Program-made: the position numbers and the translations under genes
Source of the DNA: Prevotella sp.
GTDB lineage: Bacteria > Bacteroidota > Bacteroidia > Bacteroidales > Bacteroidaceae
NCBI GenBank assembly: GCA_022769825.1
Contig: JALEJI010000075.1
Coordinates: forward strand, 26,607 to 90,606
Direction: 5' to 3'
DNA: 64,000 nt
Notes under the pieces: model-generated
Database searches by the model: none
What the model was told of the DNA's origin: nothing
What the model saw: the letters and a program-made list of their open reading frames with translations, nothing else
Part shown: piece after piece, positions 7,595-17,121 of the stretch
How positions within the stretch are numbered: position 1 is the stretch's first letter
Layout: every line of letters begins with the position of its first letter

Positions 7595-10500
7595 TTAAAG
7601 TGTGATGTTGAATCCTACAGTCCACGTGCGGGCTTGCGGATAAACACCATAGTCCACGCCAAGCGAGGTACCGCCGGAGGCTATCTCCGGGTCGAAACCA
7701 TGATACTTGGTGAACGTGAGCAGGTTCTCGGCGCTGACATAGAAGCGCAGGCGCTCCACCATGAACTTCATGGTAAGGCTCTTCGGGAGGGTGTATCCCA
7801 AGGTGATGTTCTTCAAGCGGAAATATGAGCCATCGAAGATGTAGAGGTCGCTCGACTGCCAGTTGTTGGCGTCGCCATTGAAGAGGCGGGGAATCTTGTT
7901 AGACGTGCCTGGGCCTGTCCATCGTCCGAGCATCCATGAGGGATAGTTGCTCGAGGCGATGTCGGTGCGGTGTGTGGCGTCGAACACGTCCACTCCGGCC
8001 ACGCCCTGCCAGAACATGTTGAAGTCGAGGCCTTTCCATGAGGCGTTGAAGTTGATGCCATAGGTCCACTTTGGCGTTCCGTTGCCGATGTCGGTGCGGT
8101 CGTTGTTGTCGATAAGGCCGTCGCCGTTCACGTCGACGAAGCGCACGTCGCCGGGCTGCGCGTTGGGCTGGACAGGCTTGCCTTCAGCATTGACATAGCT
8201 GTTGACCTCATCCAAGGTCTGGAAGATGCCGGCGGTCTTGTAGCCGTAGAAGAACGGGAAAGGATGTCCGTTCTCGGCACGCGTGATGGTGCCGATGCCC
8301 TGGAAGGAGTCGAGGTCGGCATAGCCGCTCTCGTTGCCATATTCCAGCAGGGTGTTGCTCAGGTAAGAGGCGTTGCCCTTGATAGAGAAGTTGGCGTCGG
8401 CGACGTGCCACTTGTAGCCAAGCTCAAACTCAACGCCGCGGTTGCGCATGTCGCCAACGTTGCCGATAGGCTTCGCCTCACCCACGTAGGAAGGTATGTT
8501 CATGGTCATCAGCATGCCATTGGTGCGCTTGTTGAAGTAGTCGACGGTGAACGTGAGGGCAGAATGGAAGAACGCAAAGTCGAGACCCAAGTCGGCCTGC
8601 TCGCTCTCCTCCCATTTCAGGTCGGGGTTGGCAAGGCCGCTCGCCTTTGAGCCAAGCACGAGGTTGACGGGATTGCCGAAATAATAGTTGTTGCCCGATG
8701 CCGTGTTGACCGTGTAGCGGAAGTTGCCGATATTATCGTTACCGTTCTTACCCCAAGAGAAACGGGCCTTGAGGATGTTGAGCCATTGCGGCATCTTGAG
8801 ATATGGCTCGTTGGCGATGTTCCAACCCAGCGACACAGAGGGGAACGTGCCGAACTTGTGGTTGGCGCCAAAGCGGCTGGAACCGTCGCGGCGAAGGGTG
8901 ACCTGTGCCATGTAGCGCTCTTGGTAGTTGTAAGACAGACGCCCGAAGAGCGACGTCATCTTATACGGGTCGTAAGGATAGGCGTTGACGGAGTGGTCTA
9001 CCACGGCGCCGTTCACCGTGCCGTCGTCGGCATAGGTCAGGCGATAGTTGCCGTTGGCGTAGGCTATCGAAGGCTTGAGAGGGTTGACAAGATACTTCTT
9101 AGAGCCGTCAATCTGGTAGCCGCTGTACGACAGCGCGCTTTGGCCGAGCACGATGTTGAAATGGTGGTCGCCGAAGGTCTTGTCGTAGGTCAGCGTGTTT
9201 TCAACCTGCCACGTGGTGTTGCGGCAGTTGTTCACCGTGGCGTTAGTATATTGCGAGTTGTTGTTGGCAGAGTTGTAGAAGGTCTGCAGCGTGGCAGTCT
9301 CCGATCCCCAGAAAGACATGTCGGCCATGTAGGAGAAGCGGTATTTCAGGTTGTCTATCACGCCAAGCTCGGCAGAGAAGTTGCCGGTGAAGTGGTGGCT
9401 CCATCCTGGCTGTGAGGGCTCAAGCAGCAGGCCGAGAGGGTTGTTCATCTCGTTGTAAGCCGTGCCGGGAATCATGACTACGTTGCCGTTCTTGTCTTTC
9501 ACGTCGTCGTATGGCGTGAGCACGCCCTTGGGGTCTTTCGTGTAATCGGTATATGTATAGCGGTTGTGCTGTGCCGTAGCTGCGTCGCCAGTGACGAAAG
9601 GCGGCAGTATTGGCGACAAGGCGAGCGCTGAGCCAAGCACCGAGCCCCACGTGGAGTTGGCTTCGATGGTCGTGCTCTTGATGCGGGCATAAGAGAGGCT
9701 GACGCCGAGGTCGAGCTTGTTGAGGAAGTTGCGGTCCTTGGTGGCGTCGAGTACGTTCATGTTGGTGTTGGAACGCAAGGTCAAGCGGTTATAGTTTGAC
9801 TTGCCGTAGTTTCCGCCCACGATACCTTCCTGGTCGTAGTAGCCCATTGAGAGATAATACTTCACGCGGTCGTTTCCGCCATTCACTGAGACATCGTGCT
9901 TCTGCACCGGCGCGTTGTCGTTGAACACGAGGTCTTGCCAATCGGTGCCCGTGGTGACGGCATTGCCGTTGATGTCGGTCAGATGGTATGGGTCGGCGTA
10001 AAGAGGCGACTGGCCTGAGTTGACATATTGCTCGTTTTGCAGGATGGCATAGTCGGTGGCATTGAGCACGTCGCGCTTGCGCCATTTCGACTGCCAGCCA
10101 TAAGAGAAGTCGTAGTTGATTTGCGCCTTGCCGCTCTTGCCTTGCTTGGTGGTGACAAGCACGACGCCATTGGCGGCGCGCGCTCCATAGATGGCACCTG
10201 AGGCGGCATCCTTCAGCACCTCTATGCTCTCAATGTCGTTGGGGTTGAGGGCGTCGATGCCTGACGAGCCTTCATAAGGTATGCCGTCGATAATATAAAG
10301 TGGGTCTGAGTTGTTGATGGTACCCGTGCCACGCACGCGAATACGGGCGGCGGCGCCTGGCTGACCGGAGTTTGACGTCACGTTGACGCCGGCGGCGAGT
10401 CCCTTCAGCGCGTTGTCGACACGCACCGGAGCCGTCTCTGCCAAGTCGGACGCGTCGACCTTGGCTATGGAAGCCGTCACCACGCTCTTCTTCTGTACGC

Positions 10501-10822
10501 CATAACCAATGACGACAACCTCGGATATGGTCTTCTGGTCTTCGAGAAGGGTGACACGCATGTCGGTAGAACCTTTCTTTTCCTGGGTCACGAAACCTAT
10601 ATAGGAAAAGACGAGTGTAGAGCCTGGCTGGCCCTTGAAAGAGAATTTGCCGTCAAGGTCGGTGACAGAACCTCGGGAACTGCCTTTCTCCATGACGGAC
10701 GCGCCAACGATTGGCTCACCGGACTTGTCGACGACCGTGCCCTGGAACAAAGCGTCCTGGGCCCATGTCACAACAGTACACAGCAGAGCTACCAATAGGG
10801 TAATTAGTCTTGCTTGTTTCAT
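7595..10822 (-). CDS. SusC/RagA-family TonB-linked outer-membrane transporter
   Basis: First gene of the locus, a TonB-dependent porin for oligosaccharide import. The 1075-residue product has a signal peptide (MKQARLITLLVALLCTVVTWAQ), a carboxypeptidase-regulatory-like domain (FQGTVVDKSGEPIVGASVMEKGSSRGSVTDLDGKFSF) and a TonB-box region (ISEVVVIGYGVQKK). A plug domain with the SusC hallmark DPLYIIDGIPYEGSSGIDALNPNDIESIEVLKDAASGAIYGARAANGVVLVTTKQG follows in separate conserved blocks, then a large beta-barrel ending in an aromatic-rich VGFNITL. There is no N-terminal STN domain, so direct anti-sigma signalling is not expected. The ATG at 10822 is used because the longer frame has no signal peptide at its front and crosses a promoter-like element. 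Confidence 0.95.
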   Translation of the reverse strand: MKQARLITLLVALLCTVVTWAQDALFQGTVVDKSGEPIVGASVMEKGSSRGSVTDLDGKFSFKGQPGSTLVFSYIGFVTQEKKGSTDMRVTLLEDQKTISEVVVIGYGVQKKSVVTASIAKVDASDLAETAPVRVDNALKGLAAGVNVTSNSGQPGAAARIRVRGTGTINNSDPLYIIDGIPYEGSSGIDALNPNDIESIEVLKDAASGAIYGARAANGVVLVTTKQGKSGKAQINYDFSYGWQSKWRKRDVLNATDYAILQNEQYVNSGQSPLYADPYHLTDINGNAVTTGTDWQDLVFNDNAPVQKHDVSVNGGNDRVKYYLSMGYYDQEGIVGGNYGKSNYNRLTLRSNTNMNVLDATKDRNFLNKLDLGVSLSYARIKSTTIEANSTWGSVLGSALALSPILPPFVTGDAATAQHNRYTYTDYTKDPKGVLTPYDDVKDKNGNVVMIPGTAYNEMNNPLGLLLEPSQPGWSHHFTGNFSAELGVIDNLKYRFSYMADMSFWGSETATLQTFYNSANNNSQYTNATVNNCRNTTWQVENTLTYDKTFGDHHFNIVLGQSALSYSGYQIDGSKKYLVNPLKPSIAYANGNYRLTYADDGTVNGAVVDHSVNAYPYDPYKMTSLFGRLSYNYQERYMAQVTLRRDGSSRFGANHKFGTFPSVSLGWNIANEPYLKMPQWLNILKARFSWGKNGNDNIGNFRYTVNTASGNNYYFGNPVNLVLGSKASGLANPDLKWEESEQADLGLDFAFFHSALTFTVDYFNKRTNGMLMTMNIPSYVGEAKPIGNVGDMRNRGVEFELGYKWHVADANFSIKGNASYLSNTLLEYGNESGYADLDSFQGIGTITRAENGHPFPFFYGYKTAGIFQTLDEVNSYVNAEGKPVQPNAQPGDVRFVDVNGDGLIDNNDRTDIGNGTPKWTYGINFNASWKGLDFNMFWQGVAGVDVFDATHRTDIASSNYPSWMLGRWTGPGTSNKIPRLFNGDANNWQSSDLYIFDGSYFRLKNITLGYTLPKSLTMKFMVERLRFYVSAENLLTFTKYHGFDPEIASGGTSLGVDYGVYPQARTWTVGFNITL

Positions 10823-10863
10823 GTGAGTTAAAAAATTTAATTTTGGTTTTCTTGGTTTATGTT

Positions 10864-10872
10864 GCAAAGGTA
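10864..10872 (-). promoter_or_regulatory. Probable promoter (-7) of the SusC-led locus
   Basis: TACCTTTGC on the minus strand matches the Bacteroidota -7 consensus TAnnTTTG and lies 42 bases upstream of the SusC start. No strong -33 was seen, which is common for regulated SusC promoters that need an activator. Confidence 0.6.
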
Positions 10873-10933
10873 GTAAAAAACGATACACGATATAAAGAGA
10901 TGTTCTCAAAAAGTGGATTCCACAAAAACGAGA

Positions 10934-10978
10934 ATAAGCGTAAGCCGTTGATTTTCAGAATCAACTGTTTACGCTTAT
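10934..10978 (-). terminator. Long hairpin upstream of the SusC promoter, probable terminator
   Basis: Two 20-base arms (ATAAGCGTAA...TTGATT and AATCAA...TTACGCTTAT) pair with one G-T and one mismatch around a five-base loop. On the minus strand it is followed by TCTCGTTTTTG. It would stop read-through from the S41 protease gene before the SusC promoter. Confidence 0.55.
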
Positions 10979-11176
10979 ATTCCGACAAAAGTAGATGGAA
11001 TCTGAATGTCGCAGCTTGACGAAAAGGCTGCGCCAGGGGCGGTTTGCCCCCATATTCATCATTACTTCAACCCCAAAATCTTCACCGTATGCTTTGCAGG
11101 GTGCGGGTAGGGATGGTTAGGGGTCGTCAGCAACCCGAATGGCCCAATGCGGCGATTTGCCAATGCGCCGACGCTA

Positions 11177-11563
11177 AATTGTAAAATATTATTGCCAAAA
11201 TTTAACACTTGGAAACCGGTGCAAATAGAGCGGAAAAACTGTCGGAGGCTACCCCTTTTCGGCACCGCCGGTGTCTTTTTTACCAAATTTTGTTGCCATA
11301 GTAGCCAAATGGCGTCACCGTTACACCGTAACGGCAACGCGATTACACCGTAACGGCAACGCGATTGCACCGTAACGGCGACGCGATTGCACCGTAACGG
11401 CGACGCGATTTTTGCGAATTGGCAACGTCCGGAAAGCGCAAATAATGCAAACAGTTGACATTCAACGGTTTATAGAAACAGCCTGAGAATCGATTTTTTT
11501 CGACCAAGAGACTGCTTGGTTGAAAAAAATCGATTCTCAGACGACCATTTGTAAAATATTATT
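11177..11563 (-). repeat. Composite intergenic repeat element, copy 1 (inverted orientation)
   Basis: First of three copies of a compact element in this window, here on the minus strand. It has: a 36-bp block at 11177-11212, identical (reverse complement) to 35447-35482; an array of about 4.5 GC-rich 22-bp units at 11312-11410; and a hairpin with 26-bp arms at 11483-11540. A 15-bp direct repeat AATAATATTTTACAA (minus-strand sense) occurs exactly at both ends (11179-11193 and 11549-11563). No ORF with coding character is present. It fills most of the 840-base gap between the SusC gene and the S41 protease gene. Confidence 0.85.
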
Positions 11564-11663
11564 ATTCACTTTGCAGGGGCCGTTACTCCCTTCTTTTCCA
11601 CCATTATCGGGGGCCGTACATGCCCATGGCTTGCATGCCATCACTCTTGGCGGAAAAGCCGCG

Positions 11664-13262
11664 TCAAGGGCGGTTTATCACCTCCAACGCCTTTGTCACG
11701 ATGTCGCTTTGCTGGTTCATGACCTGGAAATATTGGCTCATGTCCCATATGTCGCGAGCGATGAGAGCCTTGAGCTGGGCACGCAGGTAAACGAGGGTGC
11801 GGTCAAGCTCAGCCTTGTCCTTGGGCTCTATCTTCTGCTTCTTGCCGTCGCTGATGATGCTGTCGACAAGTTGTTGCGGGACCGTGAAGTGTTCGAGATA
11901 GGCGCTGAACTGCGGATATTTTGCCTTGAGCTGCTTGCGGTGCGAGTCCATGAATTTAAGGTCGTTGTCCAACACTATTCCCTTCGCCATCAGCTTGCGG
12001 TGGAATGTGGTGAACCTCATGGTGTCGAGAGGCACGAAATAGTCGGGCATGATACCTCCCCCGCCATACACCACGCGGTTCTTGCGAAGGGTGTGGAACT
12101 TCAGAGAGTCGGCAAAATGTATGCTGTCGGCGGAATAAAGCTCTCCGTGCTTATAGCGTGTGTCGAGCTCCATCTCATAGTCCTTGCGGTCGCCCTTCAC
12201 GTATGGCTTCTGTATGCAGCGACCCGACGGGGTATAATAATGTGCGATGGTGAGCCTCATCATCGAACCGTCAGGAAAGCCCACGGGGCGTTGCACCAAT
12301 CCCTTTCCGAAGGAGCGTCTGCCCACCACCGTGCCACGATCCTGGTCTTGCAAGGCACCTGTGACAATCTCGGCGGCTGAGGCCGTCAGCTCATTTATCA
12401 AGACCACCACCTTGCCGTCAACGAGCTTGCCGTCGCCCTTCGCCACATATTCTGACCGTGGCACCTGGCGACCTTGCGTATATACGATGAGGTCGCCCTT
12501 GCGCAAGAACTCATTGGCTATGCTCACGGCGGCCTGCAAATAGCCGCCTCCGTTGTCTTGCAAGTCGAGAATGAGGTTCCGCATGCCCTTGCCTTTAAGG
12601 TCGCTGACGGCTGTCATGAACTCGTCGTAGGTCGTGGCGCCAAAACTGCCTATACGGATATAACCCGTGGCAGGAGCTATCATGTACCAACCGTCGATGG
12701 TCTTCACCGGAATCTTGTCGCGAACCACGGTGAAATGGAGCTTTTCCGCTATTCCGCGCCTTGCTATGGTGAGCTTTACCTTTGTACCCTTGGGACCTCT
12801 CAGCCTCCTCATTATCTCCTCTCGGCTCATCTTCACACCGGCTATCGCCGTGTCGTTTACGGCTATGACGCGGTCGCCCGACATGATGCCCACTTTCTCG
12901 GAAGGGCCTTTCGCCACGGTTTGTATCACGAGCAGCGTGTCTTCCTGCATGTTGAACTGTATGCCGACACCCTCGAATGAGCCATTGAGCGACTCGTTCA
13001 TGGCCTTGGTCTCCTTGGCCGTGGTGTAAGAAGAATGAGGGTCGAGCTTCGCAAGCATCCCTCGAATGCCGTCCTCCACAAGCTTGTTTTGGTCGACGGA
13101 GTCGACATAGAAACTATTTATGGCTATCTCCGCGATTTGCAACTTGCGCAGAGGCGAGTCCTTGCCAAAGTCCAATCGCAGTTGTGCCTGTGCCGGCGCC
13201 GACAAGAAAAGCGGCAACAGCAAAAGGGTGGCATGGAGAAAATGCGTGATGTGTTTCATCAT
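11664..13262 (-). CDS. S41-family C-terminal processing peptidase (CtpA/Prc-like)
   Basis: Exported serine protease of the tail-specific type, which degrades or trims proteins from their C-termini in the cell envelope. A signal peptide (HFLHATLLLLPLFLSAPAQA) is followed by a PDZ domain (GVGIQFNMQEDTLLVIQTVAKGPSEKVGIMSGDRVIAVND, in consecutive blocks). The S41 domain follows, with the catalytic Ser in NELTASAAEIVTGAL and the Lys in GRRSFGKGLVQ. Its ending (DIWDMSQYFQVMNQQSDIVTKALEVI) is typical of Bacteroidota homologues. Start: ATG at 13262 with an alternative ATG one codon later; a TTG at 13277 is less likely. It lies 47 bases downstream of parE on the same strand and may be cotranscribed with it. 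Confidence 0.92.
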   Translation of the reverse strand: MMKHITHFLHATLLLLPLFLSAPAQAQLRLDFGKDSPLRKLQIAEIAINSFYVDSVDQNKLVEDGIRGMLAKLDPHSSYTTAKETKAMNESLNGSFEGVGIQFNMQEDTLLVIQTVAKGPSEKVGIMSGDRVIAVNDTAIAGVKMSREEIMRRLRGPKGTKVKLTIARRGIAEKLHFTVVRDKIPVKTIDGWYMIAPATGYIRIGSFGATTYDEFMTAVSDLKGKGMRNLILDLQDNGGGYLQAAVSIANEFLRKGDLIVYTQGRQVPRSEYVAKGDGKLVDGKVVVLINELTASAAEIVTGALQDQDRGTVVGRRSFGKGLVQRPVGFPDGSMMRLTIAHYYTPSGRCIQKPYVKGDRKDYEMELDTRYKHGELYSADSIHFADSLKFHTLRKNRVVYGGGGIMPDYFVPLDTMRFTTFHRKLMAKGIVLDNDLKFMDSHRKQLKAKYPQFSAYLEHFTVPQQLVDSIISDGKKQKIEPKDKAELDRTLVYLRAQLKALIARDIWDMSQYFQVMNQQSDIVTKALEVINRP

Positions 13263-13309
13263 AATAACGTGTTTCAAGGCGCGAGCCTGTCAAAAAGTGT
13301 GTTAAAGCG

Positions 13310-15277
13310 TCAGTCTATCAAATCGGTGTCTTGAGGCAAGTCTTCCTCAATGACAAGATTGTCGATGATGAAGTTTTGACGCTCCATGGTGTTCTTGCCC
13401 ATGTAGTATTCGAGGAGCTTCTGCACCTGGTCGTTCTTGTGGAGCGTCACTTGCTCGAGACGCATGTCAGGACCGATGAAATGGACGAATTCGTCGGGTG
13501 AAATCTCTCCAAGGCCCTTGAACCTGGTAATCTCCGGGTCTGGCCCGAGGTCGCGTATGGCGTTGAGCCTTTCCTCCTCGCTATAGCAATAGCGAGTGAT
13601 GAAATCGCCCTTTTTCTCGTTAGCTGCCAGTCGCGCGTCGGCGGCTGCAATGACCTTCTTGCTCTTTATCTTGGTGCGGCGGTTGCGCACGCGGAAGAGA
13701 GGGGTCTGGAGCACGTAGACGTGGCCTTTCTTGATAAGCTCGGGATAGAACTGGAGGAAGAATGTGATGAGTAGCAACCGGATGTGCATGCCATCGACAT
13801 CGGCATCAGTCGCCACGATAACCTTGTTGTAGCGCAAGTTGTCGAGACCGTCCTCAATGTCGAGCGCCGCCTGCAAGAGGTTGAACTCCTCGTTCTCGTA
13901 GACCACCTTCTTGGTCAACCCAAACGAGTTGAGAGGCTTTCCGCGCAGCGAGAACACGGCTTGCGTGTTCACGTCGCGGCTCTTCGTGATGCTTCCGCTT
14001 GCCGAGTCGCCCTCGGTTATGAAGATGCTCGACTCTTCCTTGCGGTCATCCTTCGTGTCGCTGTAGTGGACCCTGCAGTCGCGCAACTTGCGATTGTGGA
14101 GGTTGGCCTTCTTGGCGCGCTCACGCGCCAGCTTGGTAACGCCGGCCATGGCCTTGCGCTCGTGCTCGCTCTCCTTTATCTTGTTTTCCAGCACGTCGGC
14201 TACATCCTCTTTGTGAATGTGCAGATAGTTGTCGACCTCGCGCTTCACGAAGTCGCCGACATACTTGTTTATGGTCTCGCCACCGGGTTCCATGAGCGTG
14301 GAGCCGAGCTTGATTTTTGTCTGCGACTCAAACACCGGCTCTTCCACGTTGATGGCGATGGCCGCCACTATGCCGTTGCGAATGTCGGTGTACTCATAGT
14401 TCTTGTCGTAGTATTCCTTGATGGTCTTGGCTATATGCTCCTTGAACGCGCTCTGGTGGGTGCCGCCTTGCGTGGTGTGCTGGCCATTGACAAAGCTGTG
14501 GTATTCCTCACCATACTGGTTGGTATGGGTGAAGGCAATCTCTATGTCCTCGCCCTTGAGGTGGATGATGGGGTACAGCGGGTCTGTCGTCATGGTGTCG
14601 ACAAGCAAGTCCTCAAGGCCGTTGCGGCTCTTGATGCGCCTGCCGTTATACATTATGGTAAGCCCGCTGTTAAGGTAAGTGTAGTTGCGGAGCATGGTCT
14701 CCACGAACTCATCGTGGAAAGAATAGTTCTTGAAGAGCGTATTGTCCGGCTCAAAGAATATGTACGTGCCGTTCTCGTCATGCGACGGCTCCGTCTTGTC
14801 GCTCTTGAGCTTGCCTTTCTCAAACACGAGAGCGCGCACGTTGCCCTCTCGGTAACTCTTCACTTCGAAACGCGAGCTCAGGGCGTTTACCGCCTTCACG
14901 CCGACACCGTTGAGACCGACACTTTTCTTGAATGCCTTGGTGTCGTACTTTCCGCCGGTGTTCAGCATCGACACCGCCTCCACGAGCTTGCCTTGCGGTA
15001 TGCCACGGCCATAGTCGCGGACCGACACGCGGAGATTGTCGTCGATGTCGACCTCTATGCGGTCGCCGGCGTTCATCTTGAACTCGTCGATGGAGTTGTC
15101 GATAACCTCCTTGAGCAACACGTAGATGCCGTCCTCGGGCAGGTTGCCATCGCCCAAACGACCGATATACATGCCCGGACGCGTGCGGACATGCTCCATG
15201 TCGGACAGGTGCCGGATGTTGTCGTCGGTATATGATGGCGTGTCGGGTGATGCCGGAGTGATATTTTCGTCTGCCAT
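13310..15277 (-). CDS. parE: DNA topoisomerase IV subunit B
   Basis: ATPase subunit of the type II topoisomerase that unlinks daughter chromosomes. The 655-residue protein has the GHKL ATPase domain ([47 protein letters not shown]), a transducer domain and the TOPRIM domain ([31 protein letters not shown]). It ends with [10 protein letters not shown] and [13 protein letters not shown]. The N-terminal [20 protein letters not shown] form is the one found in Bacteroidota ParE; GyrB there has the HHLVYEVVDNS form, so parE is preferred to gyrB. The parC partner is not in the window. Confidence 0.9.
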   Translation of the reverse strand: MADENITPASPDTPSYTDDNIRHLSDMEHVRTRPGMYIGRLGDGNLPEDGIYVLLKEVIDNSIDEFKMNAGDRIEVDIDDNLRVSVRDYGRGIPQGKLVEAVSMLNTGGKYDTKAFKKSVGLNGVGVKAVNALSSRFEVKSYREGNVRALVFEKGKLKSDKTEPSHDENGTYIFFEPDNTLFKNYSFHDEFVETMLRNYTYLNSGLTIMYNGRRIKSRNGLEDLLVDTMTTDPLYPIIHLKGEDIEIAFTHTNQYGEEYHSFVNGQHTTQGGTHQSAFKEHIAKTIKEYYDKNYEYTDIRNGIVAAIAINVEEPVFESQTKIKLGSTLMEPGGETINKYVGDFVKREVDNYLHIHKEDVADVLENKIKESEHERKAMAGVTKLARERAKKANLHNRKLRDCRVHYSDTKDDRKEESSIFITEGDSASGSITKSRDVNTQAVFSLRGKPLNSFGLTKKVVYENEEFNLLQAALDIEDGLDNLRYNKVIVATDADVDGMHIRLLLITFFLQFYPELIKKGHVYVLQTPLFRVRNRRTKIKSKKVIAAADARLAANEKKGDFITRYCYSEEERLNAIRDLGPDPEITRFKGLGEISPDEFVHFIGPDMRLEQVTLHKNDQVQKLLEYYMGKNTMERQNFIIDNLVIEEDLPQDTDLID

Positions 15278-15325
15278 ACTATCTAATATATATCATGTAA
15301 ATATCGTTCACCACTCTCAGACGCG

Positions 15326-16471
15326 TCAGCCTATTTGCTTGCGATAGCATCGTCTTCTCTTGTGGTTGATGTGCTCAAGGTTGCCCCACTGGCTTTGCAC
15401 GCTGTTGTTGTCTTCCATCTCCACGTTGGTCTCGCCCCACTTGAAGCCATAGTCGATATAGCGCGGTATGAGGTCGGCAAACAGCAAGGCGTTGGCTCCC
15501 TTGGTGCGGTATTCGGGCAAGAAGCCTATGAGCAGCAAGTCGACGCCCTCGGTCTTGTGGAACTTCAACGCCCTAAGCAGGTGCCACCAACCGAACGGGA
15601 ACAACCGGCCACGGTGGCATTTCTGCATGGCGCGGGCCATCGACGGCATGGTGACGCCCACGCCGATGAGCTTGTCGTCCTTGTTGCCGTCAACCACGAG
15701 GGTGACGAGGTTGAGGTCAAGCATCGGCAAATACGACTTCACGTAATCGTCGATCTGGCGCTCGGTGAGCTCCACGTAGCCGTAAAGGTCCTTGTAGGTC
15801 TCGTTGATGAGCCTGAAGATGTCGTAGACGATGGTGCCATGCTTCACGTCTTTCTTTGTTATCTTCTTCACGTGAAGGTTGTAGCGCTTCTCTATCATGG
15901 CCGAGAGCTTGGCAAACTTCTCAGGGGTCTTCTCCGGCATGGGGAGATAATACTCCACGTAGTCGTTGTCCTTGACCCATCCGCCAAGCTTCTCCATGTG
16001 CTCAGGATAGTAGGGGTAATTGTAGATCGTGGGCATGGTGCCGAGCTTGTCGAAGCCCATGATGAGCATGCCCTCGGGATCGAGGTCGGTGAAGCCAAGC
16101 GGGCCAACCATGGCGGTCATGCCCTTGCTCTTGCCCCAAGCCTCAACTGCGTCGAAGAGAGCCTTTGTCACCTCTATGTCGTCCACGAAATCTATCCAGC
16201 CAAAGCGCACGTCTTTCTTGCCGAACTTCTCGTTGGCGCGATTGTTGATGATGGCGGCCACGCGACCGGCGAGCTTGCCATCCTTATAAGCCATGAAATA
16301 CTCCGCCTCGCAGAAGTCAAAGGCGACGTTCTTGTCACGGCTGAGAGTGTTCATGTCATCAAAAAACAAAGTCGGGGCATCATAGGCGTTGCCCTTGTAA
16401 AGATCGTAATGGAAATCTATAAACTTGGCAAGATCCTTCTTTGTCTCTACCCTTTTAATCTCTATCGACAT
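15326..16471 (-). CDS. GNAT-fold N-acetyltransferase-like protein
   Basis: A 381-residue soluble protein of a type common in Bacteroidota genomes and usually annotated as GNAT acetyltransferase-like. It opens with IEIKRVETKKDLAKFIDFHYDLYKGNAYDAP. An acetyl-CoA-fold-like stretch follows (EYFMAYKDGKLAGRVAAIINNRAN ... VRFGWIDFVDD), then GMTAMVGPLGFTDLDPEGMLI, and a second half with a similar pattern (LNLVTLVVDGNKDDKLIGVGVTMPSMARAM ... LLLIGFLPEYRTKGANALLFADLI). This looks like a doubled GNAT arrangement. The substrate is unknown and the function is inferred from fold-like features only. It sits 48 bases upstream of parE, which suggests cotranscription but not a shared function. Confidence 0.65.
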   Translation of the reverse strand: MSIEIKRVETKKDLAKFIDFHYDLYKGNAYDAPTLFFDDMNTLSRDKNVAFDFCEAEYFMAYKDGKLAGRVAAIINNRANEKFGKKDVRFGWIDFVDDIEVTKALFDAVEAWGKSKGMTAMVGPLGFTDLDPEGMLIMGFDKLGTMPTIYNYPYYPEHMEKLGGWVKDNDYVEYYLPMPEKTPEKFAKLSAMIEKRYNLHVKKITKKDVKHGTIVYDIFRLINETYKDLYGYVELTERQIDDYVKSYLPMLDLNLVTLVVDGNKDDKLIGVGVTMPSMARAMQKCHRGRLFPFGWWHLLRALKFHKTEGVDLLLIGFLPEYRTKGANALLFADLIPRYIDYGFKWGETNVEMEDNNSVQSQWGNLEHINHKRRRCYRKQIG

Positions 16472-16606
16472 CTGGTATAAATATTATCTTATGCTAAATT
16501 ATTGAAGTACAAACATTTAGTGGGCAAAAGTAATCAAAAACAAGGAAAAGGCAAAGTGAATTTACATTTTTAAGACAAAAAAAATGACATGGCCGACTTC
16601 GCGGAA

Positions 16607-17116
16607 CTATTTTGCCTCAAAATCGTTTATCTTTACGAACTTTTCCTTTATGGCCTGCCTGCCCCGGAAGATGTTTATTTTCACTTGTTCCTCGGTCATG
16701 TCGAGCAGCCTCGCAATCTCCTTATACGCCTTTCCTTCAAAATCGCGAAGCTGTATGCACGATTTCTGCTTCTCTGGCAACGAGTCCACGATATGGCGCA
16801 CCATCGCCATCTGGTCGTTGACGACGGTTTGCTGCGATGGCGTGTAAGACGTGTCGGGCCGTTCGTTTTGCGAACTGTCAAGGCTCTCGTTGCGCGAGTT
16901 CACGCTCCTGACATAATCGAGCGCCTTGTTGCGGCAGATGGTGAAACAGAAAGCCTCTATGTTGTCTATGCTGGTCCACGACTCCCGTCGATCCCAGACC
17001 TTTATCAGCGTTTCCTGCACAATATCCTCTGCCTCGGCACTGTCGAGCGTGATGCGCAGCGCCAAGCGATAAAGCTGGTTTTTCAGCGGGAGGATATCAT
17101 TCTGGAAACTTATCAT
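16607..17116 (-). CDS. ECF-type RNA polymerase sigma factor
   Basis: Alternative sigma factor that would redirect RNA polymerase to a small set of promoters. The 169-residue protein contains region 2 (LYRLALRITLDSAEAEDIVQETLIKVWDRRESW, FCFTICRNKALDYVRS) and region 4 (IVDSLPEKQKSCIQLRDFEGKAYKEIARLLDMTEEQVKINIFRGRQAIKEKF), with the usual short linker. It starts only 5 bases after the argB stop, at the end of a run that begins with topA. No anti-sigma gene follows; the next gene downstream is the GNAT-like protein. Confidence 0.9.
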   Translation of the reverse strand: MISFQNDILPLKNQLYRLALRITLDSAEAEDIVQETLIKVWDRRESWTSIDNIEAFCFTICRNKALDYVRSVNSRNESLDSSQNERPDTSYTPSQQTVVNDQMAMVRHIVDSLPEKQKSCIQLRDFEGKAYKEIARLLDMTEEQVKINIFRGRQAIKEKFVKINDFEAK

Positions 17117-17121
17117 TTATA

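Noticed and set aside
13784..15235. 483-residue plus-strand ORF opposite parE
   Set aside because: The minus strand encodes intact topoisomerase IV motifs; the antisense frame has none.
15335..16480. 381-residue plus-strand ORF antisense to the GNAT-like gene
   Set aside because: It mirrors the minus-strand gene at the same length, is rich in His/Val/Leu as expected from antisense of GC-biased codons, and shows no family motif.
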